From the NCBI GenBank assembly GCA_023548195.1, contig JAJHZJ010000008.1, positions 1,081,999 through 1,145,998 of the forward strand: DNA of 64,000 nucleotides. Direction: 5' to 3'. Below are positions 45,851-55,899 of the stretch, piece after piece. Numbering within the stretch: position 1 is the stretch's first letter; each line of letters begins with the position of its first letter. The translations under genes and the position numbers were made by a program. Origin of the DNA: Bettongia penicillata ogilbyi. Taxonomy: Eukaryota; Chordata; Mammalia; Diprotodontia; Potoroidae. The notes under the pieces are model-generated. The model was not told the origin of the DNA, did no database searches, and was given only the letters and a program-made list of their open reading frames with translations.

Positions 45851-46299
45851 CCTTAACTAAAAATCACATTATATAAAAATGCAAAGATGTATATTTCAGA
45901 GTCTGTCATCTACTGTCAAATACGTACCTGTATAGTGTGACCTCATACAATTAAACTACTGAATTAACAATATAATTGACATTTTGTAATAGCCCAAAGG
46001 TCATATTAGAAGGCTGCATACGTGCTCAAAAATTGTAACACAATCTTGGCTAACTTAAGATACATGGATGACATATTCCTCTCACCCCCCCCAAAAAGGC
46101 TACCCAGTGGTTTAAAGAGCTATGGCTTAATCTGAATCTTTCACATTCAGAAAATAGCATCTTAGCATCATTCCATCTCTGCTTTTATGTAGTACATTTA
46201 GCTGGTTGTGATGGGGAAAAATTCAGTCCCTCATTATCTAGAAATCCAGAACAAGGATCTGAGAACTAATGGTGAATTGAAAAGGTCAATCAAGGTTAA

Positions 46300-46314
46300 T
46301 AATAATAATAATTG
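46300..46314. repeat. (AAT)n microsatellite, short
   Basis: Five AAT units just upstream of the finger-LINE copy 2. Confidence 0.9.
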
Positions 46315-46366
46315 AATCTCCTCCCCTTCTGGAGAAATGCTTTCATTTTTATTGTAATTAGTCATT

Positions 46367-46896
46367 CTGAGGATCACCTGGCAGATAAGGTACCAGACAC
46401 CGAACTTCTTGCTCGGTCTGAACTATGCCTCAGAGAGCGCAACTCTGATGGGCTGGCCACATTGTTCTAATGCAAAATGTATGCTTGTCAAAAAGACTAT
46501 TTTATGGAGAACTTGCATGGGGCAGGCGATCACATGGTGGGCAGAAGAAGCAATACAAGGACACTCTCAAGGTCTCTCTCAGGAACTTTGGAATTGATTG
46601 TGTGTCATGGGGGACGCTGGCACAGGACCACTCAGCATGGCATGCCCACATAAGAAAAGGGGCTGTGTTCTTTGAGCAAAGCAGAATTGAGACAGCACAA
46701 AGTAAATGCAGGATGCACAAATTTGGGATACCCACCCCAAATATTCACATGGACTATCTGTGCCCAACCTGTGGTGGAGCATTCTGAGCTTGTATTGGTC
46801 TGATCAGCCACAGTCGGACACATTGAAATTTCACCTTATCATGATGATGTCACGTTAGTCCTCTTCAAAGACAAAGGACAACAACCACCAACCAAG
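46367..46896 (+). mobile_element. Non-LTR retrotransposon with C2H2 finger, copy 2, 5'-truncated
   Basis: Encodes on the plus strand the C-terminal LINE protein end: RWAGHIVLM, FYGELAWGR, GGQKKQYKDTLK, DHSAWHAHIRKGA, and a terminal finger CPTCGGAF with HSRTH. Both Cys pairs and both His ligands (H-x3-H) are kept, but an in-frame TGA follows GGAF. The best uninterrupted frame here is 46,470-46,787 (105 codons). The 3' end reads 'caaagacaaaggacaacaaccaccaaccaag'. A 9-bp direct repeat TTAGTCATT flanks it (46,358-46,366 and 46,897-46,905), consistent with target-primed insertion. Clade uncertain (RTE/CR1/L2-like). Confidence 0.82.
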
Positions 46897-47283
46897 TTAG
46901 TCATTAAACCTACTGAACTTTGTAAGGATAAATCAGGATCCCTAAATCCTGGTGAAGTATAGAATTAGCCTTTTTGATTCTAAGCTTTAAAATACTTCAC
47001 TTTACTTCAAGGAAGTTTGCTATGCATAAACTTGAACTTGCAAAAAAAAGAGGTAATTATTTTCATCATTAATGGATTCTTTAATGGGCTGTATGTTTAA
47101 TATGACTCAACAATGTGGCATAGCAGCTAAAAAAAAAAATCCTAGAGTTCCTAGGATCTTAGTCTATACTGATGATGGCACAGGAGACTGGAAAAAAGTC
47201 CCATTGTTCTATGCTTGGTCAAGAACATCTGTGTCATGCACTCTGCAAAGAAGAATCAATCCACAGAACCTATCAAAATAGTG

Positions 47284-47645
47284 AGAGACTGAGAGAATTT
47301 GCCAAATGAGGTTTAGTTTAGGGATCAGGGATTCTTTGCAAGAAGAAAAATCCTAGGACCTTCAGATATTTGGAGGGCATATCCTAAGTGAATGAAAGAG
47401 AAATTACACTTGTTTTGCTTGACTCTAGAGGCATGAATAAGAATTGATGTTTGGACATTGGATAGCCACGTATTTCAGTTTAATATAACTGTTCTTAACA
47501 ATTAGAGCTGTCCAAAAGTGAAATGGCTTGCCTCAGAATGTAGTGGATTTCTCCTTATTAGAGATCTTCAAGTGTTTGCTGTATGGCATGACAGAGAAAT
47601 TTTGTTTCTATAGAGAGCAGACTAGATGACTAAGGGGATGGAGTT
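47284..47645 (+). repeat. CR1/L3-like 3' UTR fragment, plus strand
   Basis: 'aacaattagagctgtccaaaagtgaaatggcttgcctcagaatgtagtgg', 'attagagatcttcaagtg' and 'gagagcagactagatgacta' match the end of the CR1-type 3' UTR; the earlier part is more diverged. Confidence 0.65.
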
Positions 47646-47944
47646 GTTAGCTGTATTAGAGAAGAAAGGAAAATCAAAGAAGAAATAGGGCAATTGAACT
47701 ACTACTTTTGAAGGATGGGAAGGTGGTAGCCAACAATAGAGGAAAGGAGGGGTTGCCTTGCTGCTATTCTTTCTAATAGATAAAAATAGCTAGTAGACAA
47801 TTAATATCCAAGGTAAGTATGAGATTCTGACAGAATACCTGACTTATTTTGACATATTGTCATTGGTCCAAAAGAACTACATCCTGTGGTAGTTAAAGAC
47901 CTGGCACCCATGATGAATAAGCTACTACCACTGACCTTTGAAGG

Positions 47945-48937
47945 AGTCAGTCAATCAAGAGGAGTTTATTAAGTACCTTCTACATGGCAGGAACTATGCT
48001 ATCTTCTGAAAACTAAAAGGAAGGACAAAAAAATGGGCCTCATTCTCAAGTATACCCAGTTTAATTGGGCATACAATTGTGTGAAAATAATATATGCGGG
48101 ATGGAGGGTAATGTCAGAGAATAGTTACTTAGATTGAAGAAGACTGGAAAAAGCTTCTTGCAGAAGTTAGAACTTAAGCTAAGACATGAAGGAATCCAAG
48201 GAAGCCAAGAGATAGAGATGGGGATAGAGAGTTTCAGCATAGAAGATAGGGAAAATGCCCAGTATTGGGAGAAGGTATTTATGTAACGAGATTTAGCAAG
48301 GAGACAGGCGGTGCTGATTCACAGTTTGTGAAGGAGAGTAATATGTAAGAAGACTGGAATATTAAGAAGGATCAGGTTTTGAAGACCTTTAAAAGCAAAA
48401 TGGAAGATTTTTATTTTTATTCTGGATGTAATAGGGAGCCATTGGTGTTTATTGAATGTGGTGTGGGATGCCAGTGTCATAGATCTACCTGCGCTTTATT
48501 AAGAGCTTTGATAGTTAGGCTGAGGATGGACCAGAGTGGGGAAAAACTTGAGGCAGGGAGACTAACCAGAAGTATTTTACAATAGCCCATGTGTGAGGTG
48601 AGGAGGCCTAGAACAGGATGATAACAATGTTAGTGGAAAAAAGGGGATAAATTAGTGATTTAAATAAGGAAAAAATCACAAGCATTTGCAAGTGATTAGA
48701 TTTGGAGGGGTGAGAGAATGAGGAGATGAACATGACACCTAGAGTATCAGCTTGAGAAATTGGAAGAATGGGGTACTCCTGACAGGAGATAGGAAAGTTT
48801 GGAAAAGGGAAGGTTTTGGGGGAGGACGTAATGATTTAAGTTTTCAACATGCTGAGTTTATGATGTCCAGCATGTATTTGGAGATCCGGGAGAGATGGAG
48901 ATTGGGAGAGATTTCTAGTCCTAGAAAAACTTATCTA
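47945..48937 (-). repeat. L2-like repeat, minus strand, left of HAL1 insertion
   Basis: Begins 'agtcagtcaatcaagaggagtttattaagtaccttctacatggcaggaactatgc' and continues with the family's blocks to 'gatgtccagcatgtatttggag'. The HAL1-type element cuts it at 48,937; the host resumes at 51,969. Confidence 0.65.
48923..48937 (+). repeat. Left target-site duplication of the HAL1-type element
   Basis: AGAAAAACTTATCTA, repeated exactly at 51,954-51,968. A 15-bp A-rich duplication is typical of L1-machinery insertion. Confidence 0.93.
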
Positions 48938-49792
48938 GGGGGCGGAGCCAAGATGGCGGAGTAGAAGGACGCACGTTTACGAGCTCCGAAACCAAAGCCC
49001 ATGGAATTGGTGTAGAAAGAGTCCCCCATAGATTCTGGGTGAGTGCAAGGTGTGCAGAGGCAGAGTGGAGGAGATTTCCGTCCCAGGGAGCCCTCAAGAC
49101 CCGTCCCCAGGGTCCGGCGCGCCCCGGAGAGTAAACCCGACCCCCAGCGCTGCCCTGGCCGAGGCCTCAGAGAAGCGGATCGGAGCAGGCTTCAGAGACG
49201 GAAGCTGAAGCAGCCGGGAAAGTCCCTCCGCCCACAGAAGCAGGTCAGTGAGAGAGGCCGGGCTGAAGGAGAGGGGAAGCAGGGTGTCTGTGACTCGGGC
49301 CCCCTCGGGAGGAAGCGGCGGCGGCAGGGACGGGGGCAGGAAGCGGTGGCGGCAGAGGCGTGGGCTGGGGCTGAGGCGGGCAGCGGCCCGGGACTCAGGA
49401 ATCCCCCAGCTGCAGGCGGGATCTTCATTACGGAAGATTCCCGCATAAAACCTGACGGAGCTGAGCCTGGGAAACGGCCCTGCCCCCAGCCCGCTCTGTT
49501 GCTGAAGACTTCTGCTCGGGACCCCCAAGGGAGCTGAGATTGGGAGGCGGGCCCCCCACCCCGCCCCCACCCGCTCCATTCTTGAGAGTCTCTGCATAAA
49601 GCCCCCCCCCCCCCTCCGAGGGATCAGAGTCTCGGAGACAGCCCTGGCCCCGCCCCAGCACCTGAACTAAAGCTCACTGATTGACAGCCAGCAGGAGGAA
49701 AGCCCATTTGAATCTCAGAGGCCAGGCGCTGGCTGGGCGGATCCAGGCGGGGGTGGAAGGGAATCTCAGAGGTCAAGTAACTGGCTGGGAAA
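48938..49792 (+). promoter_or_regulatory. GC-rich, CpG-dense 5' UTR/internal promoter of the HAL1-type element
   Basis: The only CpG-dense part of the window, with many CG dinucleotides between 49,080 and 49,740 and a C-run near 49,602-49,614. L1-type elements use their 5' UTR as an internal Pol II promoter. Long open frames on both strands (49,043-49,537 plus; 49,094-49,597 minus) reflect GC richness and the resulting lack of stop codons; they have no L1 homology that I can see and are not called as genes. Confidence 0.65.
48949..48960 (+). promoter_or_regulatory. YY1-like site at the element start
   Basis: CAAGATGGCGGA at +12 to +23 of the element. A YY1 site (AAGATGGCGGC-like) at almost the same offset in human L1 positions transcription initiation at +1. 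The role here is inferred from that match. Confidence 0.6.
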
Positions 49793-50900
49793 ATGCCTAG
49801 AAAGGGGAAGAAAAATAAGACTTTAGAGAGTTTTTTCCAACAAATGCAAATGATCCCAACCTTCGGATCTGATGGGGAGGACGAGAACGTATTTTTCCCA
49901 TCAGGGAAAGATGTGGAGGGCGGGGCCTCAGTACCCCAGACACCCCAGGGGGGTGTTGGGTGGGCTCAGGCCTTGGAAGAGCTTAAAAAGGATTTTGAAA
50001 AGCAAGTTAGACAGGTGGAGGAAAGACTGGGAAAAGAAATGACAAAGATGCAAGAAGAGTATGAAAAAAAGGTCAATATCTTGGTAAAGGAGACCCAAAA
50101 AAAATGCTGAGGAAATTAACACCTTGAAAAATAGGCTCACTCAATTGGCAAAAGAGGTTCAAAAAGCCAATGAGGAGAAGAATGCATTCAAAAGCAAAAT
50201 GAGCCAAATGGAAAAAGAGGCTCAAAAGCTCACTGAATTTAATAGTTCTCTCAAAATTAGAATGGAACAGATGGAGTCTAATGATTTTATGAGAAACCAA
50301 GAAATCACCAAACAAAACCAAAAGAACAATAAAATGGAAGAGAATGTGAAATATCTCATGGGAAAAACAACTGACCTGGAAAATAGATCAAGGAGAGACA
50401 ACTTAAAAATTATGGGACTACCTGAAAGCCATGATCAAAAAAAGAGCCTAGACATCGTCTTGCATGAAATTATCAAGGAAAACTGCCCTGACATTCTAGA
50501 ACCAGAGGGCAAAATAAGTATTGAAAGAATCCATCGATCACCACCTGAAAGAGATCCAAAAAGAGAAACTCCTAGGAACATTGTGGCCAAATTCCAGAAC
50601 TCCCAGCTCAAGGAAAAAATCTTGCAAGCAGCCAGAAACAAACAATTCCAGTACTGTGGTAATACAATCAGGATAACCCAAGATATAGCAGCTTCTACAT
50701 TAAGGGATCGAAGGGCGTGGAATAGGATATTCCAGAAGGCAAAGGAACTAGGACTCAAACCAAGAATCACCTACCCGGCTAAACTGAGTATAATATTTCA
50801 AGGGAAAATATGGTCTTTCAATGAAACAGAGGACTTTCAATCATTCTTGATGAAAAAACCAGAGCTGAAAAGAAAATTTGACTTTCAAACACAAGAATGA
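49793..50900 (+). pseudogene. L1-type ORF1 (RNA-binding nucleic-acid chaperone), one frameshift
   Basis: Two plus-strand frames make up one ORF1. The first (49,793-50,110) starts MPRKGKKNKT, a basic N-terminus, and enters a coiled coil (EELKKDFEKQVRQVEERLGK). It ends prematurely at a run of eight A's (50,097-50,104), where one extra base shifts the frame. The second frame, open to 50,900, continues the coiled coil (charged heptads, about residues 1-88 of the 258-residue segment), then an RRM-like domain starting NLKIMGLPE (93-101) and a C-terminal domain with PRNIVAKF (150-157), RDRRAWNRIF and YPAKL (217-221). These are hallmark blocks of L1 ORF1p, which trimerises, coats its RNA and aids reverse transcription. 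With the break, full-length protein is not expected. Confidence 0.9.
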
Positions 50901-51917
50901 GAGGAAGCATGCAAAAGTAAACAGCAAGGAGAAGTATTAAGGGACTTACCAGAAATGAACTGTTTGCATTCATACATGGAAGGTCAATATTTCTAACTCT
51001 TAAAACTTTTCAGTATCTGGGTGGTTGGTGGGACCACACATACACATGTACACGCATGCACACACATACACACATGCATTCACATGCAGAGACAGAGAGC
51101 ACAGATTGAACTGAATAGAATGGGACCATACCTTAAAAGGAATTAAGGTAAATGATGAGAGAGAAATGTAGTGAGAGGAAAGAGGGAGAAATGGAAGGGG
51201 GTAACTATATGTCATTTAAGAGGCAAGTAGGAGATGTTTTTAGTGGAGGGAATAAGAGGAGAGCTGAAGAAAAAAAAAACAAAACAAACAAACAAACAAA
51301 AGTTTACCCTCATCACATTTGACTAAACGAAGGAGTGAAATGCACACTCATTTTGGTATGAAAACCTATCCTACAGTATAAGAAAGCGGGGGAGAAGGAG
51401 ATATTGGGGGGGGATGATGGAAGGGAGGGCAAAGGAAGGAGGGAGTAATTGAAAGTCAACACTTGGGGAGGGACAGGATCAAAGAGAAACAATGAGGGGC
51501 AGGTGAGGAGGGATGGCAATTCAGTTAGTCTTACACAACACGACTATCAGGAAGGTCATTTGCAAAGCTACACAGATATGGCCTATAATGAATTGCCTGC
51601 CGTACCAAAGGGAATGGGTGGGGAGGGAGGGATGGGGAGAATTTGGAACTCAAAGTTTTAGGAACAATTGTTTAGTATTGCTGTTGCAACTAGGAAAGAA
51701 GACATACAGTTAATGAGGAATAGAAAGTCATCTGGCCCTACAGGAGAAAAGAGAAGATAGAGACAAGGGAAGGGAGGGATGACAGAAGAGAGGACAGATT
51801 GGAGATAGGGAAAATTAGATTGCTTGGGGTATTGGGGTGGGGGGAGGGGAGAAAAAGGGAGAAAATTTGGAACCCAAAAATTTGTGAAAATGAATGTAAA
51901 ATAAATAAATAAATAAA

Positions 51918-51953
<36 letters not shown>
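50901..51953 (+). other. 3' UTR and poly(A) tail of the HAL1-type element
   Basis: Non-coding, purine-rich (many GGGAGGG-type blocks at 51,390-51,480 and 51,600-51,860). It contains a CA/GT tract at 51,038-51,090, (AAAC)n near 51,283-51,300, (AAAT)n at 51,899-51,922 and a poly(A) tail. Small frames within it are chance. Confidence 0.8.
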
Positions 51954-51956
<3 letters not shown>

Positions 51957-51968
51957 AAAACTTATCTA
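51954..51968 (+). repeat. Right target-site duplication of the HAL1-type element
   Basis: Exact copy of 48,923-48,937 directly after the poly(A) tail. Confidence 0.93.
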
Positions 51969-52765
51969 AACATCATGTGCACAGAGATGGTAATTGAATC
52001 CATGGAAGATAATGACATCATTAAGAGATAATATATAGTGGGATCCTTTTTTTATTTTTTTTTTTTGGTGAATTATGAGACAAGATTCTCAGTTGAAAAT
52101 GTGGTGGGTGGGAAAATATAGAAGGCTTGAGGAAGCATGAAAACATTTGGGAAAGTTGCCATGGTAAATAAAATAGTAAATTGATTAGCAGTGTGTAAAA
52201 TGATTGCCTTGTTGCAGTGAAGGCCCAGTTGAGATAATGAAATATAAATTTGTAGTGGACCCATTGGGCATGGTTTTCTGTTTTTTTCTAATCTCTTTTA
52301 GTAATATATGAATTGGAGTGAACACAGTGGATGGTGGGAATAATCCAATGTTAAAGTTTACAAGAGTAAAATCTTCAGTAGGATAAAGAAGCAAGGACTC
52401 TAGAGAAAAGCACAAATGTAAAGTTGAAGCAGTTCACTAGGTGGTCAATATCAGAAAGGGAAGAGGATGTAGCCAGTTTAGAGGTGATCATTTGAGAAAG
52501 AATTTAGGGGTGGAGGGATTGGATGTCACAGTGAGGATAAAGAGCATGGCAGTAGGTTGCAAGACAGAGAGATAGTTGCAAGAGAGTGTGATCAAATGTA
52601 GGAATTTCAGACTTTATGAACATGGAAGTAGGACAATCACTGGGGATGGCAATATCAAGGGTATGGTACTCTCTGTGGATGACTGTTGTGGTATGTAGGA
52701 ATAGTTTATGAGGTAGAGAATAGATGAAGCACCTGCATGATTTTAAAAGGGAACTATTGTGCCAA
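51969..52765 (-). repeat. L2-like repeat, right of HAL1 insertion
   Basis: 'catcatgtgcacagagatggtaattgaatcca' continues the family block (compare 17,780-17,815, 'gtcatctacacagaaatgatag'). Beyond about 52,270 the similarity is weaker ('gatgtagccagtttagaggtgatc'), so the right limit is approximate. Confidence 0.5.
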
Positions 52766-52789
52766 TTTTTAAAATATGAAAGTTAGCAG

Positions 52790-53010
52790 AATCTAATACC
52801 TATTGGCCATTAAGTTTTACTTTATTTTTCAGAAAAGGTCTAAAATGCCTAGGACTAGAGGGATGATAGCCCTGCTGTTACCTACTTTGGTCAGATCATC
52901 TGGCATATTTTATTCAGTTCTAGACACCATATTTTTGCATGAACATTAGTAAGTGGCAGAGTACCCAGAAAAGGACAGTTAGTATATTGAAGGAACTTGA
53001 GTTTATGTCA
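52790..53010 (+). repeat. CR1/L3-like fragment, plus strand
   Basis: 'ctactttggtcagatcatctggcatattttattcagttctagacaccatat', 'agtacccagaaaaggacagttagtatattgaagg' and 'tatgtcatatgagaatcagt' match the CR1-type region upstream of its 3' UTR. Confidence 0.55.
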
Positions 53011-53019
53011 TATGAGAAT

Positions 53020-54110
53020 CAGTCAATAAGTATTTTGTAAATTTTTACCATAGGCCAGACACTGTGCTAAATTCATTACATGCAAAGAAAGGGAAAATAA
53101 AATGGACTTTGAATTTATTAAGAATACCTTTTAGTGGGGAAAGCATATAACTAATTAGGTAATTTTAAGGTATATACAATATATGGAAAGTAATCTCAAA
53201 GGGAAAAGCACTAGCAGCTGGACAGACTGAGGAAACTCTTCTATGGAGAAAATGGGCTTTGAGTTGAGTCTTGAAGGAAGTCACGGACGCTTAAGTGATC
53301 CAGGTGAGGAGGCAGAGCATTGTAGGCATTTGATACAGATATAGAGAAGTGAAATGGAGTGTCTTTTGTGAAGAATAGCAAATAATACAGTCTAGCGGGA
53401 TGTTAAAGTACACAAAACTTATGGAGGCTGGGAGATAAGAAGGGATCAATTTACGAAAAACTTGAAATCCCAGAGGAGTTTATAATTGATTCTAGAGTTA
53501 AGGAAGTCAGTTGAGTTTAATGGGACAGGGGTGACATGGTCAAACCTGTGCTTTACAAAAATTACTTTGTTAACTGAATGGAGAATGGATTGGAGTTAGA
53601 AGAGAGTTGAGGCAGGAAGGGCAATTCCAAGGCCATTGCAATAGCTTGGACAAAAAAGTGTTGAAGTTGGGAAACTGAAGTGGCTACTATGAATAGAAAG
53701 AAAATGACATGCTCAAGAGCGGTCTTGAAGGTACAAAGGGCAGTATTTGACAATGGATTGTATATGCAGGGTAAGTGCAAGTGAGGAGTCATTAATGGCA
53801 CCAAGATTCTACACCTGGGTAACTGGGAGATTTGTCAGCAATAATGAAGAAGTTTAGAAAAGGAGAGATTTGATGGGGAGATAATGTTATTGCATAGAAA
53901 TGTCAAGATTGAGATGCCTACAGGATATTCAGCTCAAGATGTGGGACTGAGATTCAGGAGAAACCACAGCTACATTGATCTGGGCATCAATTACATATAG
54001 ATGGCAACTAATCTTTTGAGAACTGAGATGACCAAATAAGATATCATGGAAGGAAAATGAAGACATCACAGGGTAAAGACTTGTCAGGAGTGGGGGTGGG
54101 ATGGAATATA
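53020..54110 (-). repeat. L2-like repeat, minus strand
   Basis: Reversed 3' end ('tcagtcaataagtattttgtaa...ccagacactgtgctaaattc') then family blocks: 'gagttgagtcttgaaggaagtcacgg', 'gacatggtcaaacctgtgctttac', 'gaatggattggagttagaagagagttgaggcagg', 'attgcaatagcttgg', 'gtgcaagtgaggagtc'. The copy with the longest uninterrupted body. Confidence 0.68.
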
Positions 54111-54674
54111 CACACAGCTCCTAGGCTTGACCAAAATGAAGAACCAGCAATGTTCAGGAATGGTCAAACAAGGAAGAAGAAAACCAAAGAAAGCAACCTA
54201 TAAACTTAAGGTGAATATGGCATTAGTATGACATCTTTAAAGGGTAGTTCTTGGTCCTAGAGCATAGAAAATCAGTGGAGAGAAGTGGAAAAAAATAAAT
54301 TTAGGGTTCATGTAAGAAACAACTTCCTTTATTTATCTATTTATTTTTAGATTTCTATATTCATTTCCACAAAATTTTGAGTTCCAATTTTTCTCCCCAT
54401 CTCTCCCTTCCCCCCACCCCATAATACCTTGCGGTCTGATTACCTCTTTGCTCAATGTATCCTCCGTTCTATCACACAACACTCTTCCCTTATCCCCATG
54501 TTCTCTCTTTTCTTGTAGGGCAAGATAGATTTCTATACCCCATTACCTGTATTTCTTATTTCCCAGTTATATGGAATAATAATTCTCAACATTCTTTCTA
54601 ATCTTTGAATTCCAACTTCTGTCTCTCCCTACCTCCCTACCCATCCTTACTGAGAAGGCAAGCAATTCAATGCA

Positions 54675-54676
<2 letters not shown>

Positions 54677-54740
<64 letters not shown>
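54677..54740. repeat. (AT)n microsatellite, about 32 units
   Basis: Uninterrupted (AT)n of about 64 bp inside the minus-strand HAL1 copy. A likely highly polymorphic locus and able to form hairpins. Confidence 0.98.
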
Positions 54741-54743
<3 letters not shown>

Positions 54744-55216
54744 GTTTTGCAAAAGACTTCCATAATAGTTATGTTGTGTAAGACTAGCTATATTGCCTCC
54801 ATCCTACCCTGTCCCCCTCCATTTATTCCAGTTCTCTCATTTGACCTTGTCCCATCCCAAAAGTGTTTACTTCTAGTTACTCCTTTATCCCATTTGCCCT
54901 CCCTTCATCCTCCTCACCCCACTTATCCCCTTCTCCCCTACTTTCCTATAGTGTAAGATAGATTTTCATACTAAATTTAGTGAGCATGTTATTCCCTCCT
55001 TAAGCCATATGTGAAGAGTGTAAGTTTCACTTTTCCATTCTCACCTTCTCCCTTTTCTCCTCCATTGAACAATATTTTTTATATCTCCTTTATGAGTGAT
55101 AGGCTGCCCCATTCCATTTCTCCCGTTCTCCTCCCAATATTTTCCTCTCTCACCCCTTAACTTAATTTTGTTTTTTTTATGGATATCATCTCTTCTGATT
55201 CAACTCAACCTGTACT

Positions 55217-55217
<1 letters not shown>

Positions 55218-55253
<36 letters not shown>
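55218..55253. repeat. (GT)n microsatellite
   Basis: About 17 GT units inside the HAL1 copy, at the position equivalent to the CA/GT tract of the full-length element (51,038-51,090). Confidence 0.97.
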
Positions 55254-55255
<2 letters not shown>

Positions 55256-55899
55256 ATCCCTCCATCTACCCAAATACTGAGAAAAGTCTCAAGAGTTACA
55301 AATAATATCTTTCCATGTAAGAATGTAAACAGTTCAGCTTTAGAAAGTCCTTTATGATGTCTTTCCTGTTTACCTTTTCATGCATCTTTTAATTCTTATA
55401 TCTGAAAGTCAAATTTTCTATTCAGTTGTGGTCTTTTCATCATAAATGCTTCAAAGTCCTCTATATCATTGAATGACCATTTATTCCCTTGAAGTATTAT
55501 ATTCAGTTATGCTGGGTACTTGATTCTTGGTTTTAATCCTAGTTCCTTTGACTTCTGGAATATCCTATTCCAAGCCCTTCAATCCCTTAATGTAGAAGCT
55601 GCCAGATCCTGTGTTACCCTGATTGAATTTCCACTTGAATTGTTTCTTTCTAACTGCTTGCAATATTTTCTCCTTGACCTGGGAACTCTGAAATTTGGCC
55701 ACATTCTTCCTAGGAGTTTCTCTTTTTGGGTCTCTTTCAGGAGATGATCCGTGGATTCTTTCAATATTTATTTTGCCTTCTGGTTCTAGAACATCAGGGC
55801 AGTTGCCCTTGATAATTTCATGAAATATACTATCTAGGCTCTTTTTTGATCATGGCTGTCAGGTAATCCCATAATTTTTAAGTTGTCCATGACTTCCTA

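Larger units (their letters stand above)
48938..51953 (+). mobile_element. Full-length HAL1-type (ORF1-only L1 relative) retrotransposon
   Basis: A 3.0-kb element bounded by perfect 15-bp target-site duplications. In order it has a GC-rich 5' UTR (48,938-49,792) starting ggggcggagccaagatggcg, an L1 ORF1 (49,793-50,900, broken once), about 1 kb of non-coding 3' sequence with a CA/GT tract and purine-rich blocks, an (ATAA)n stretch and a poly(A) tail of about 30. No endonuclease or reverse-transcriptase coding sequence is present between ORF1 and the tail. This is the layout of HAL1 ('half-L1') families known from mammals, which depend on L1 ORF2p in trans. Preserved CpGs and duplications suggest a fairly recent insertion. 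A full-length 5' end without ORF2 argues against simple truncation. Confidence 0.88.
54329..55887 (-). mobile_element. HAL1-type element, 5'-truncated, minus strand
   Basis: Read on the minus strand from 55,887: ORF1 from just before the RRM-like start (NLKIMGLPE equivalent) to the C-terminus (to about 55,440), then the HAL1 3' UTR and an A-rich tail at 54,329. Its 3' end (reverse of 'gtgttc..aattttgagttcc') matches the element at 48,938. ORF1 is broken; only a 61-codon piece stays open (55,764-55,579) and contains RDLAASTLRD-like and VPRSRRKYC-like remnants. A 7-bp direct repeat ACTTCCT (54,322-54,328 and 55,892-55,898) may be the target duplication, with a few extra bases at the 5' junction. 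Confidence 0.78.

Noticed and set aside
46502..46823. Minus-strand frames of 63-77 codons nearly identical to those at 8,149-8,470
   Set aside because: The similarity between the two loci comes from the shared LINE, read on the non-coding strand.
49043..49597. Long open frames on both strands (164 and 167 codons)
   Set aside because: They lie in the GC-rich 5' UTR of the HAL1-type element, where stop codons are scarce. They are Arg/Gly/Pro-rich and no known domain is visible.
50435..50770. 111-codon minus-strand frame
   Set aside because: Shadow of ORF1, which has clear L1 blocks on the plus strand.
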